A DNA stretch of 12,312 bases, taken from positions 1 to 12,312 of the forward strand of contig SVJI01000026.1 of the NCBI GenBank assembly GCA_015069065.1, written 5' to 3'. A program made the translations under genes and the position numbers. The notes under the pieces were generated by a model, which made no database searches, was not told the DNA's origin, and saw nothing but the letters and a program-made list of their open reading frames with translations. The DNA is from Oscillospiraceae bacterium. Lineage in GTDB: Bacteria > Bacillota > Clostridia > UMGS1883. Shown here one piece after another: positions 6,634 through 12,312 of this stretch; within the stretch, counting starts at the first letter, position 1, and every line of letters begins with the position of its first letter.

Positions 6634-7191
6634 ATGTATATTGAAAAAGACAGACTAATTGCGTCATTTACCGAACTGGAAAGTGCCCTCACCAACTATT
6701 CCCTCCCCCAGTGGAAGGAGTTGCCTGATATTGAGTTATACATGGACCAGGTAATTTCGCTGATTACAAAATATCTCGAAATTTATGGGGAGATAACAGG
6801 ACTTGACCGCATTATAACACCATCCATGATAAATAATTACGTTAAGCTTGGTATAATCCCTGCCCCAGTTAAAAAGAAGTATTCAAAATTGCATCTGGCG
6901 TATCTTCTTATCATATGCACGTTGAAGCAGACACTGGATATTCCTACAATACAGAAAATTATCCCCACCCCTCTTGATGGGGAGAGTGTTAAGCACATAT
7001 ATGACTCCTTTGTAAAAAATCAGAAAAAGGCGTATGTATATGTTACACAGAATATAAAATCCGTTGCTGACCCTATATTCACCATGGAGGGTGACAATCA
7101 GGACAGAATGAATGATTTGATAATGCAGGTGTCAGCATCTGCAAATATATTTAAAATACTGACAGACAAGATATGCAAAGAGGAAGAATAA
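6634..7191 (+). CDS. DUF1836 protein, probable MerR-like DNA-binding regulator
   Basis: The protein (185 aa, soluble) carries the DUF1836 signature at about 60-110: I-T-P-S-M-I-N-N-Y-V-K-x-G-I-I-P-A-P, then K-K-Y-S-K-L-H-L-A-Y, then L-K-Q-T-L-D-I. The pattern resembles the winged helix-turn-helix of MerR proteins (helix, turn, helix, then a K-x-Y-x-x-x-H wing). From family knowledge, B. subtilis YkrK, of the same family, has been reported as a repressor, so a regulatory role is likely. No effector domain or metal-binding cysteine cluster is visible; the C-terminal third (about 115-180) is of unknown function. AGGAGGA lies 9 nt before the ATG. The gene is transcribed divergently from the acyl-CoA ligase, so it may control that gene and itself. 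Its last four sense codons (K-E-E-E) and its stop codon lie inside the terminator stem. Confidence 0.8.
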   Translation: MYIEKDRLIASFTELESALTNYSLPQWKELPDIELYMDQVISLITKYLEIYGEITGLDRIITPSMINNYVKLGIIPAPVKKKYSKLHLAYLLIICTLKQTLDIPTIQKIIPTPLDGESVKHIYDSFVKNQKKAYVYVTQNIKSVADPIFTMEGDNQDRMNDLIMQVSASANIFKILTDKICKEEE

Positions 7192-7235
7192 TGAAAGAGG
7201 ATGCGTTGCATCCTCTTTCATTATTCTTCCTCTTT
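7177..7235. terminator. 28-bp perfect inverted repeat forming the shared 3' end of two convergent genes
   Basis: Arms 7177-7204 and 7208-7235 are perfectly complementary around a GTT loop. The top of the stem is GC-richer (GAGGATGC) and the base is AT-rich. The repeat contains the last four sense codons (Lys-Glu-Glu-Glu) and the stop codon of both convergent genes. There is no clean U-tract, only pyrimidine-rich TCTTTCATT on either strand, so termination may rely on the stem; use as a bidirectional terminator is inferred. Confidence 0.75.
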
Positions 7236-7604
7236 ATTCTTCTTTATCATCGAATTAACCTTTTCAAAGGCTACAGGAATATAATCCACCAGCTTGTCCA
7301 AAGGTGTATTATTGGATGATACGGGAATCAGCTTAATCTGCTCCGGTGTGATAACCAGAAATCCTATCGGTGAAATTGATACACCAGCACCGCTGCCGCC
7401 GCCAAAAGGCTTGCTCGCATCAGGAGTTCTGGTAGGGATGTCGCTGCCACCTGCCGCAAATCCGAAACCAACCTTTGATATGGGGATAATCATTGTACCG
7501 TTGCTTGTTTCTACCGGGTCCCCGATAATGGTATTGACATCAATCATACCCTTGATATTCTCCATAACCGTACCCATGAGATTGTTTATAGGATGTTCAC
7601 CCAT
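7221..7604 (-). CDS. ytfJ: GerW/YtfJ family sporulation protein
   Basis: The 127-aa product matches the YtfJ/GerW spore protein family. It has an N-terminal helix with I-x-x-L-M-x-T-V-M-E-N-I-K-x-M-I-D-V-N-T-I-I-G (about 6-28), a G-D-P-V-E-x-x-x-G-x-x-I-I-P-I-S-K-V-x-x-G-F stretch (28-49), a glycine-rich segment (68-74) and a conserved G-V-S-I-S-P-I-G-F-L-V-I region (74-85). In B. subtilis, YtfJ (GerW) is a forespore protein needed for efficient germination; its biochemical activity is not known. No signal peptide or membrane segment is seen. AAGGAGGAA lies 6 nt before the ATG and is encoded by the last codons of the DUF2953 gene, which ends 3 nt upstream. It is the last gene of the operon with scpA and scpB. 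A weak sigma-F-like element lies at 7668-7696. Confidence 0.92.
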   Translation of the reverse strand: MGEHPINNLMGTVMENIKGMIDVNTIIGDPVETSNGTMIIPISKVGFGFAAGGSDIPTRTPDASKPFGGGSGAGVSISPIGFLVITPEQIKLIPVSSNNTPLDKLVDYIPVAFEKVNSMIKKNKEEE

Positions 7605-7607
7605 TTT

Positions 7608-8171
7608 TTATTCCTCCTTACCCTTTCGGGAATGTATTTTTATCAAAATTGCTATCATAATAAATATAATATAAACAATACGACTTTTAATTATGCAATC
7701 AATATCAAATGAAAATATCTTATCATTATAATTCGGGGTTATTTCTACCTTTTCCTCGTCAATATATGCCACCGACCCGATAATTCCCATAACGGAATAG
7801 GTTGTCGCCCACAATGCACCTGTGCTGATTGCCGTAATTGCAGCATCCCCTGTTCCCAATTCAACATTTATGGCAATTTTCTTAATACCTACATATTTCC
7901 TTACCAAACGTACCGCTGTGGGGAAACCGTCTGCAAAGCGCTTTATACGCGCTCCGAGATTACGGGAAGTGCGTGTATAAGTTGCTGCCTTTTCATCAGT
8001 GGTTGCATCCTTTTTCTGCTCGTCCACAGAGTCTTTGACACGATATACAGGGATGTTAAGAAGCGATGCTTTTATCACAAGTTTCTTGTCCTTAAAGGTA
8101 AGCTGCACCTTTAGCGGCGCAAACAATATAAAAATAAGAATGATAAGTACCGCTATCAGGATACCATACAT
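7608..8171 (-). CDS. ytfI: DUF2953 membrane protein, YtfI-like
   Basis: The protein (187 aa) begins with a membrane helix (about 3-19), followed by the DUF2953-type pattern: a short beta-rich stretch with K-x-L-x-L-N-I-P-V-Y (about 33-43), a charged linker, then E-L-G-T-G-D-A-A-I-T-A (104-114) running into a hydrophobic G-A-L-W-A-x-x-Y segment (118-132). Y-x-D-E-E-K-V-E-I-T-P-N-Y (136-148) follows, and a C-terminal hydrophobic helix (about 164-178) ends the chain. In B. subtilis the homologue YtfI sits directly before YtfJ, as here. Its function is not known; pairing with GerW suggests it anchors or exports that protein. I start at ATG 8171 (GGAGG 8 nt upstream); a TTG codon at 8174 just before it is closer to the Shine-Dalgarno. 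The frame abuts the scpB stop codon. Confidence 0.83.
   Translation of the reverse strand: MYGILIAVLIILIFILFAPLKVQLTFKDKKLVIKASLLNIPVYRVKDSVDEQKKDATTDEKAATYTRTSRNLGARIKRFADGFPTAVRLVRKYVGIKKIAINVELGTGDAAITAISTGALWATTYSVMGIIGSVAYIDEEKVEITPNYNDKIFSFDIDCIIKSRIVYIIFIMIAILIKIHSRKGKEE
7668..7696 (-). promoter_or_regulatory. weak candidate sigma-F promoter inside the DUF2953 gene, upstream of ytfJ
   Basis: GCATA (7696-7692), a 15-nt spacer and GTTTATATT (7676-7668) match the sigma-F -35 fully, and the -10 box apart from its second G. It would allow forespore expression of ytfJ alone. The stretch is AT-rich, so chance is a real possibility. Confidence 0.22.
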
Positions 8172-8174
8172 CAA

Positions 8175-8789
8175 TTATTCCTCCGGCTCAATATCTGTAT
8201 CATTTTCTTTTACAAATTCTTCGATAATATCCAACGGCTTGTCCTCGGCAATCTCCCCATGAATTTCCTTTTCGGGAAGCGGGGGCAAATCCTCCAGACT
8301 TTTTAACCCGAAGCAACGCAGAAATTCCATGGTTGTTCCGTATAGGATAGGTCGACCGGGGGTTTCCGCACGCCCCAGCTCGTCTATGAATCCACGCTCC
8401 ACAAGACGCGCCACGGAATATGTACAATCCACACCACGGATAAATTCAATCGTACCCTTTGTAACAGGCTGATTATAAGCAATTATCGACAAGGTTTCAA
8501 GTGCCGCCGATGAAAGCCCCGCCTGTTTTTTAATTTGTGTAACACGCTTAATGCATTCATAATACTCAGGATTGGAACACATCTGAACGCAATCCTCAAT
8601 CTCAATCAGCTTAATTCCACGGTCCTCTGACTCATAACGCTTTTTAAGAGTTTCAATGGCGGATTTAACCTCATCCTCTCTGACTTCAAGAGCCTCTGCC
8701 AGTCTCTCAATCTCCACTGCCTCTCCAAGTGAAAACAGCACTGCCTCAAGCGCACATTCAATATTCTTCCCAATTGTCAAGTTCCACAT
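8175..8789 (-). CDS. scpB: segregation and condensation protein B
   Basis: ScpB is the paired winged-helix subunit that binds the ScpA kleisin in the SMC condensin complex on the nucleoid. The protein (204 aa) has the first winged helix at about 8-80 (N-I-E-C-A-L-E-A-V-L-F-S-L-G-E) and the second at about 90-165. The family signatures are present: A-L-E-T-L-S-I-I-A-Y-N-Q-P-V-T (97-110), I-R-G-V-D (117-121), and P-G-R-P-I-L-Y-G-T-T (144-153) followed by F-L-R-C-F-G-L and D-L-P-P-L-P. An acidic tail ends the chain. The longest frame starts at 8837, but GGGGTGA (8801-8795) lies 5 nt before ATG 8789, which gives a normal N-terminus. The gene overlaps the end of scpA by 32 nt, which suggests translational coupling. 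Confidence 0.95.
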   Translation of the reverse strand: MWNLTIGKNIECALEAVLFSLGEAVEIERLAEALEVREDEVKSAIETLKKRYESEDRGIKLIEIEDCVQMCSNPEYYECIKRVTQIKKQAGLSSAALETLSIIAYNQPVTKGTIEFIRGVDCTYSVARLVERGFIDELGRAETPGRPILYGTTMEFLRCFGLKSLEDLPPLPEKEIHGEIAEDKPLDIIEEFVKENDTDIEPEE

Positions 8790-9504
8790 CTTTTTCACCC
8801 CGCTTACAGTAGAGCCTCTCGCCCTCCTGCATAACAATAACTACACTTTCCTTAATCAGCTCCAACAGAGCGAGGAAAGTCGCAACATATTCACCGCGCA
8901 CCCTAAGTCCGTCAAAAAGCGATTCAAAAGACGCCCGCTCCCCTTTCTTAAGCTTACCTATAACGCTTTTGGATGCAGTACGCACCGAGTAATTGGTGCG
9001 CCCTATAACCCGCTTAAAGGTTTTGGGGTCAATAGGCTTACGTGTTGCACTTCTGTCCACAACTGCAAAAAACGCCTCAAAAAGCTTTTCTATGGGGATT
9101 TCCCTGTTTTCAGCCTTTACCTTGGGAATATCAAGCGGCTCTGCACCCTTGAACACAACATTCTCCATACTGTGGCTGAGTATATCCATCTGGGCGGAAA
9201 TTTCCTTATATCTCTTATATTCCTCCAGCCTGTCAGCAAGCTCGGCACGCGGGTCTTCTTCATCCTCCTCCGGCGCAGGGAGCAGCATTTTTGATTTAAT
9301 GTACAAAAGCTGCGACGCCATTACAAGGAATTCTCCACCCACCTCCATATCAAGCTGCTGCATCAGCTCAATATATTCAAAATACTGGTCGGTTATCATG
9401 GATATGGGAATATCGCATATGCTGACTTTATTCTTACTGATAAGGTGCAAAAGCAGGTCCAACGGCCCCTCAAACACCTCTGTTTTAAAAGAAAGCTCGC
9501 TCAT
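8758..9504 (-). CDS. scpA: segregation and condensation protein A (kleisin)
   Basis: ScpA bridges the SMC heads and binds ScpB; the complex compacts and separates origins. The protein (248 aa) is of typical length. The N-terminal kleisin signature F-E-G-P-L-D-L-L-L-H-L-I (12-23) is followed by a helical domain with I-x-D-I-P-I-x-x-I-x-x-Q-Y (about 29-42) and M-A-S-Q-L-L-Y-I-K-S-K-M-L-L-P (61-75). A linker rich in acidic residues (77-88) comes next, and the C-terminal winged helix includes V-A-T-F-L-A-L-L-E-L-I-K (about 207-220). The Shine-Dalgarno AAGGCGGA (9518-9511) is 6 nt before the ATG and overlaps the stop codon of the upstream protease gene. The context (protease, scpA, scpB) is a common clostridial arrangement. 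Confidence 0.96.
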   Translation of the reverse strand: MSELSFKTEVFEGPLDLLLHLISKNKVSICDIPISMITDQYFEYIELMQQLDMEVGGEFLVMASQLLYIKSKMLLPAPEEDEEDPRAELADRLEEYKRYKEISAQMDILSHSMENVVFKGAEPLDIPKVKAENREIPIEKLFEAFFAVVDRSATRKPIDPKTFKRVIGRTNYSVRTASKSVIGKLKKGERASFESLFDGLRVRGEYVATFLALLELIKESVVIVMQEGERLYCKRGEKDVELDNWEEY

Positions 9505-9516
9505 ACAGTATCCGCC

Positions 9517-10176
9517 TTACATAAAAATTGAAACAAGTCCGTTAAGTGATGCAAGCCACAGGCTGAATAATGGATTTATAAAAAGCGAGAGAATTCTACC
9601 CAGAATGCCTGTAAGCGAAAGCAAAATCAACACAGGAAAACCAAACCGCTCGTACTGAAGGAGCTTTCCGTAATTTTCATAGGACAAAAATGCACCCAGA
9701 ATCTTACTTCCGTCCAGTGGCGGAAAAGGAATCAGGTTAAACACCGCAAAGCTGATATTTACAACCGCCAGCTGCATAAACAAAGTATAGACAAACCTTG
9801 TTACAAAATTCTGAAAATTCAGATAAATATATACATAATAAAGTGCAAACAGAATGGTAGATACAAATGCCAATGCTATATTTGCAAGAGGCCCTGCTGC
9901 GGCAACAATGGCACTGTCACGCTTCCTATCCCGAAAATACATGGGATTTATCGGCACAGGCTTTGCCCAGCCAAATCTGAAAAGGAGCATGCAAAGAGCA
10001 CCAACAGGGTCAAGGTGCGACATCGGGTTGAGCGACAGTCTGCCTGCATACTTTGCAGTGGGGTCGCCCATCTTATACGCTGCCCATCCATGCGCATACT
10101 CATGAACGGTAATCGCTGTAAAAAGCACAATAAAACGTGCCAATAATTCTGTTAATGAAGAAACAAAATAATTCAA
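9517..10176 (-). CDS. site-2 protease family membrane metalloprotease (M50)
   Basis: The protein (219 aa) is an integral membrane peptidase of the short, PDZ-less M50 type. The zinc motif is H-E-Y-A-H (25-29) in the first membrane helix. S-L-N-P-M-S-H-L-D-P-V-G (48-59) and A-K-P-V-P-I-N-P (71-78) follow, and the third ligand is D155 in N-L-I-P-F-P-P-L-D-G (147-156). Four to six hydrophobic segments are visible. Such enzymes cut membrane-bound substrates within the bilayer; this subgroup (close to B. subtilis YwhC-like proteins) has no known substrate, and it is not SpoIVFB or RseP by length. The start is TTG 10176, with GGTGGTG 5 nt upstream; no ATG fits better. It is the first gene of the scpA-scpB-ytfI-ytfJ operon and has a strong promoter. 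Confidence 0.93.
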   Translation of the reverse strand: MNYFVSSLTELLARFIVLFTAITVHEYAHGWAAYKMGDPTAKYAGRLSLNPMSHLDPVGALCMLLFRFGWAKPVPINPMYFRDRKRDSAIVAAAGPLANIALAFVSTILFALYYVYIYLNFQNFVTRFVYTLFMQLAVVNISFAVFNLIPFPPLDGSKILGAFLSYENYGKLLQYERFGFPVLILLSLTGILGRILSLFINPLFSLWLASLNGLVSIFM

Positions 10177-10212
10177 TTCCGCACCACCAAATATATAAAT
10201 TCTTACTAGTAT

Positions 10213-10242
10213 ATATTACCACAAAAATCGTTTAATTGTCAA
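10213..10242 (-). promoter_or_regulatory. sigma-A promoter of the protease-scpAB-ytfIJ operon
   Basis: TTGACA (10242-10237), an 18-nt spacer and TAATAT (10218-10213) are preceded by TG one base before the -10 box, a consensus-like extended -10 promoter. The transcript should start near 10206, giving a leader of about 30 nt. An 8-bp palindrome TACTAGTA (10204-10211) covers the start site. Confidence 0.78.
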
Positions 10243-10293
10243 CTAAAGTACATCTGCTTAATATATTTTTTACAATATTTTCTTATTTTAGCC

Positions 10294-10335
10294 AAAAGAA
10301 AGGAAGAAAGCAGAACTGTCAATCTGCCTTCTCCC
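10294..10335 (-). terminator. intrinsic terminator after the feoB operon
   Basis: On the minus strand a 13-bp stem (10335-10323 with 10314-10302, two G-U pairs) closes an 8-nt loop and is followed by TTTCTTTT (10301-10294). It begins 5 nt after the stop codon of the small Cys-rich gene and ends before the next promoter. Confidence 0.75.
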
Positions 10336-10340
10336 TCTTT

Positions 10341-10502
10341 TTACTTATATTCGTTTTCTGTGCATCCGCAATTACATTTGTTACATTCCTTACTCATAGG
10401 GCAACCGATGCATTTGACACCGCTTTTCTTCGCCTTAACTATATATGCGATTGCCACAGCCAAAACAGCCAGAATAATTACGGCAATTACTATATCCTTC
10501 AT
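10341..10502 (-). CDS. FeoB-associated Cys-rich membrane protein (53 aa)
   Basis: This short gene begins at ATG 10502 with AAGGAG 8 nt upstream, overlapping the feoB stop codon, and it ends at TAA 10341. The product has one membrane helix (about residues 4-22), a basic stretch (K-A-K-K) and then six cysteines in the pattern C-x2-C-x5-C-x2-C-x-C-x-C (31-47). This matches the FeoB-associated Cys-rich membrane protein family often found right after feoB in Firmicutes. Its role is not established; a part in Fe(II) handling, or a stand-in for the missing FeoC, is plausible. The basic residues after the helix favour a cytoplasmic Cys-rich tail under the positive-inside rule. It is cotranscribed with feoB and followed by a terminator. 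Confidence 0.85.
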   Translation of the reverse strand: MKDIVIAVIILAVLAVAIAYIVKAKKSGVKCIGCPMSKECNKCNCGCTENEYK

Positions 10503-10514
10503 AGCTGCTTCTCC

Positions 10515-12312
10515 TTATTTTACTGAGTATTCTCTCTTTGATGCATTTTTCAAAGAGGATTCTTTATCAGTTTTTTTAATGAGATAGATTATATATCCTG
10601 CCATCGCTGCCACTAACACAAGCCCCGGCAAAAAGCCTGCACCAAATGCACCTGTAGTAATCAATGTACCAATCTGATATACAAAATAGCCCACAGTGTA
10701 TCCTGTTGCAAACTGAAGTCCTATACCACCCCAAAGCCATTTTCTGCTCTTTATCTCGGAGTTCATGGCACCAATCGCGGCAAAGCACGGAGGTGTAAAG
10801 AGGTTAAACATCAGATATGCAAGTGCTGCAGCCTTAGTAAGTCCCATTACTGTCACAATCTCACTTGAACCGCCTGTCATTTCCAAATCTTCGTTGATAA
10901 AGCCTGCTATCACAGGATAAACAACGGCAATAGTCCCAACTACATTCTCCTTTGCAATAAAGCCTGTAACAGCTGCTGCGGCAAGCTGCCATGCCTTAAT
11001 TCCCACCACAGGAATAATAATATAGGAGATAGGTGTTGCAATAGATGCAAGAATTGAATTATCCGCCTCCGTTGCAACAGAGAACGACCATGTAAAGGTT
11101 TGCATAATTTGTACTGCCGCATTACATACAAGTATAATTGTACCTGCCTTCACGATGTATGCCCACCCACGTGAACACATGGAAAAGAATGCTCTCTTGA
11201 TACTTGGAAGCTTATATTCAGGAAGCTCAATAATAAAGAATGATTTTCTGTTCTTATGACCTGCAATCTTATTTACAAGAAGCGCACCAAAGAAAATAAT
11301 TATGATGCCTGCAAAATACATGAGAGTTCCAACCCAAGTGGCATTTTCAAAGAAAGCACCTGCAAAAAGAGATATAACTGGTAGCTTTGCCCCGCATGGC
11401 ATAAATGGGGCAAGCATTGCCGTGGCTCTGCGTTCACGCTCGTTACGGATGGTACGGCATGCCATAACACCGGGGATTGCACAACCTGTACCAATTACAA
11501 AAGGAATTACTGATTTACCCGACAATCCAACTTTCTTAAATATCGGGTCAAGCACGACAGACACCCTTGCCATATAGCCGCAATCCTCAAGGAGCGCAAT
11601 CAGGAAATACATTACCATTACAAGAGGGAGAAATCCCACAACTGCACCGACACCTCCGATGATACCATCGAGAAGAATTGCCTTAAGAATATCGGAGCTG
11701 CCCTCCATCCAGCCCTCAGCCAATGCATAGAAAGCATCTATCCAACCTACAAGTGTATCTGCAAGGAATGGACCCAGTGTTGACTGTGAAATATCGAACA
11801 CAAGGAACATAACAACGGCAAAAATCGGAATTCCAAGCCATTTATTGGTAAGAACTGCATCAATCTTATCCTGATAATTTCTTTCGTTTGTATGTACCTT
11901 ACGTGTTTCAACCTCTGCAACAATCTTATTTACAAAGCCAAAACGTTTTCTGTCGGCAAGCTCTACGGCACTCTTACTGCCGAAATCTACATTTTCCTGA
12001 ACATAGGGCGCCTTTTGAGTCTTGCTACGAAGTCCAACAGCAATTTCCACCAGCTTTGAAAGACCGTTATCTCCGGAAGTAACCGATATAGTTTCAACAA
12101 CAGGGCAGCCAAGCTTTTCCGAAAGCAAGGAAGCATCAATCCTTGTTTCTTTCCTCGCGTTAATATCGCTTTTATTGAGAGCTATAACTACGGGAATACC
12201 AAGCTCTAAAAGCTGCGTTGTAAAAAACAAGCTGCGGCTAAGGTTTGTAGCGTCTACGATGTTTATTATAACATCGGGATTTTCCTTTTTAACGTAGCTG
12301 CTTGTTATGCTT
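10515..12312 (-). CDS. feoB: ferrous iron transporter FeoB, 5' part outside the window
   Basis: FeoB imports Fe(II) through a membrane domain coupled to a cytoplasmic GTPase domain. The frame is open to the window edge, so 598 codons are seen and roughly the first 80-100 (G1-G3 motifs) are missing. Visible parts (numbered from the edge): I-V-D-A-T-N-L-S-R-S before the G4 motif N-K-S-D (46-49), the G5 region T-S-G-D-N-G (about 78-83), a helical linker, then the membrane domain from about 160. The two gate repeats carry G-C-A-I-P-G-V-M-A-C-R-T (276-287) with P-C-G-A-K-L-P (305-311), and N-L-F-T-P-P-C-F-A-A (503-512). A TTG at 12230 is an internal Leu codon, not a start. No frameshift is seen. 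The Cys-rich protein gene follows 12 nt downstream. Whether feoA precedes it cannot be seen. Confidence 0.97.
   Translation of the reverse strand, partial: SITSSYVKKENPDVIINIVDATNLSRSLFFTTQLLELGIPVVIALNKSDINARKETRIDASLLSEKLGCPVVETISVTSGDNGLSKLVEIAVGLRSKTQKAPYVQENVDFGSKSAVELADRKRFGFVNKIVAEVETRKVHTNERNYQDKIDAVLTNKWLGIPIFAVVMFLVFDISQSTLGPFLADTLVGWIDAFYALAEGWMEGSSDILKAILLDGIIGGVGAVVGFLPLVMVMYFLIALLEDCGYMARVSVVLDPIFKKVGLSGKSVIPFVIGTGCAIPGVMACRTIRNERERRATAMLAPFMPCGAKLPVISLFAGAFFENATWVGTLMYFAGIIIIFFGALLVNKIAGHKNRKSFFIIELPEYKLPSIKRAFFSMCSRGWAYIVKAGTIILVCNAAVQIMQTFTWSFSVATEADNSILASIATPISYIIIPVVGIKAWQLAAAAVTGFIAKENVVGTIAVVYPVIAGFINEDLEMTGGSSEIVTVMGLTKAAALAYLMFNLFTPPCFAAIGAMNSEIKSRKWLWGGIGLQFATGYTVGYFVYQIGTLITTGAFGAGFLPGLVLVAAMAGYIIYLIKKTDKESSLKNASKREYSVK

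Noticed and set aside
8790..8837. Longer scpB N-terminus starting at 8837
   Set aside because: The extra 16 residues lie wholly within the scpA coding end, show no ScpB similarity, and a Shine-Dalgarno precedes ATG 8789.
8656..9294. A 212-codon plus-strand frame across scpA and scpB
   Set aside because: Both minus-strand genes here are clear family members, and the plus-strand product matches nothing and has no promoter.
12228..12230. TTG as the start of FeoB
   Set aside because: The frame stays open for 27 more codons to the edge and encodes the conserved I-V-D-A-T-N-L-S-R-S segment of the FeoB GTPase domain, so this is an internal Leu codon.

Overview
The window looks like chromosomal core sequence from a low-to-mid GC, endospore-forming, anaerobic Firmicute (class Clostridia; an Oscillospiraceae/Eubacteriales-type gut organism is my guess, but the genus cannot be fixed from the sequence). 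The case for a spore-former rests on spoIID, a spoIIQ-like gene and a GerW/YtfJ gene. The case for anaerobic life rests on a ferrous-iron transporter FeoB with its small Cys-rich companion. I see no insertion sequence, phage gene, CRISPR array, tRNA or rRNA. No stretch longer than 300 bases lacks a gene.

Layout. (1) 45-1712, minus strand: spoIID then spoIIQ, the peptidoglycan hydrolase and the engulfment/channel protein of sporulation. spoIID has sigma-E-like elements upstream. spoIIQ appears to have its own sigma-F promoter overlapping the spoIID stop codon. (2) 1831-4853, plus strand: citrate synthase and glutaminyl-tRNA synthetase, 20 nt apart, driven by a good housekeeping promoter and ended by a perfect bidirectional hairpin terminator. 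(3) 4896-6488, minus strand: an AMP-forming acyl-CoA ligase-like enzyme. It diverges from (4) 6634-7191, plus strand: a DUF1836 protein that is probably a MerR-like regulator. Their -35 boxes lie 8 bp apart over an imperfect dyad. (5) 10176 down to 7221, minus strand: a tight operon of site-2 protease, scpA, scpB, DUF2953 (YtfI-like) and GerW (YtfJ-like), driven by a strong promoter and ended by a 28-bp perfect hairpin shared with the convergent DUF1836 gene. (6) 12312 down to 10341, minus strand: feoB (its N-terminal part lies outside the window) and a 53-codon FeoB-associated Cys-rich membrane protein, followed by a terminator.

How the genes work together. SpoIID (mother cell) and SpoIIQ (forespore) act on either side of the septum during engulfment, and the promoters read here fit that split even though the genes are adjacent. 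ScpA and ScpB are the kleisin and winged-helix partners of the SMC condensin, and in this lineage they share a transcript with a membrane protease and two spore-related genes. Citrate synthase feeds carbon toward 2-oxoglutarate and glutamate, while GlnRS uses glutamine directly. The Feo proteins import Fe(II). Several CDS starts were moved inward from the longest open frame because a Shine-Dalgarno sequence or promoter position decides them; this is stated per gene.

I did not find a clear undescribed multi-gene system. The best leads are the interlocked sporulation and housekeeping promoters, the DUF1836/acyl-ligase divergon, and a terminator hairpin that forms the 3' ends of two coding sequences.
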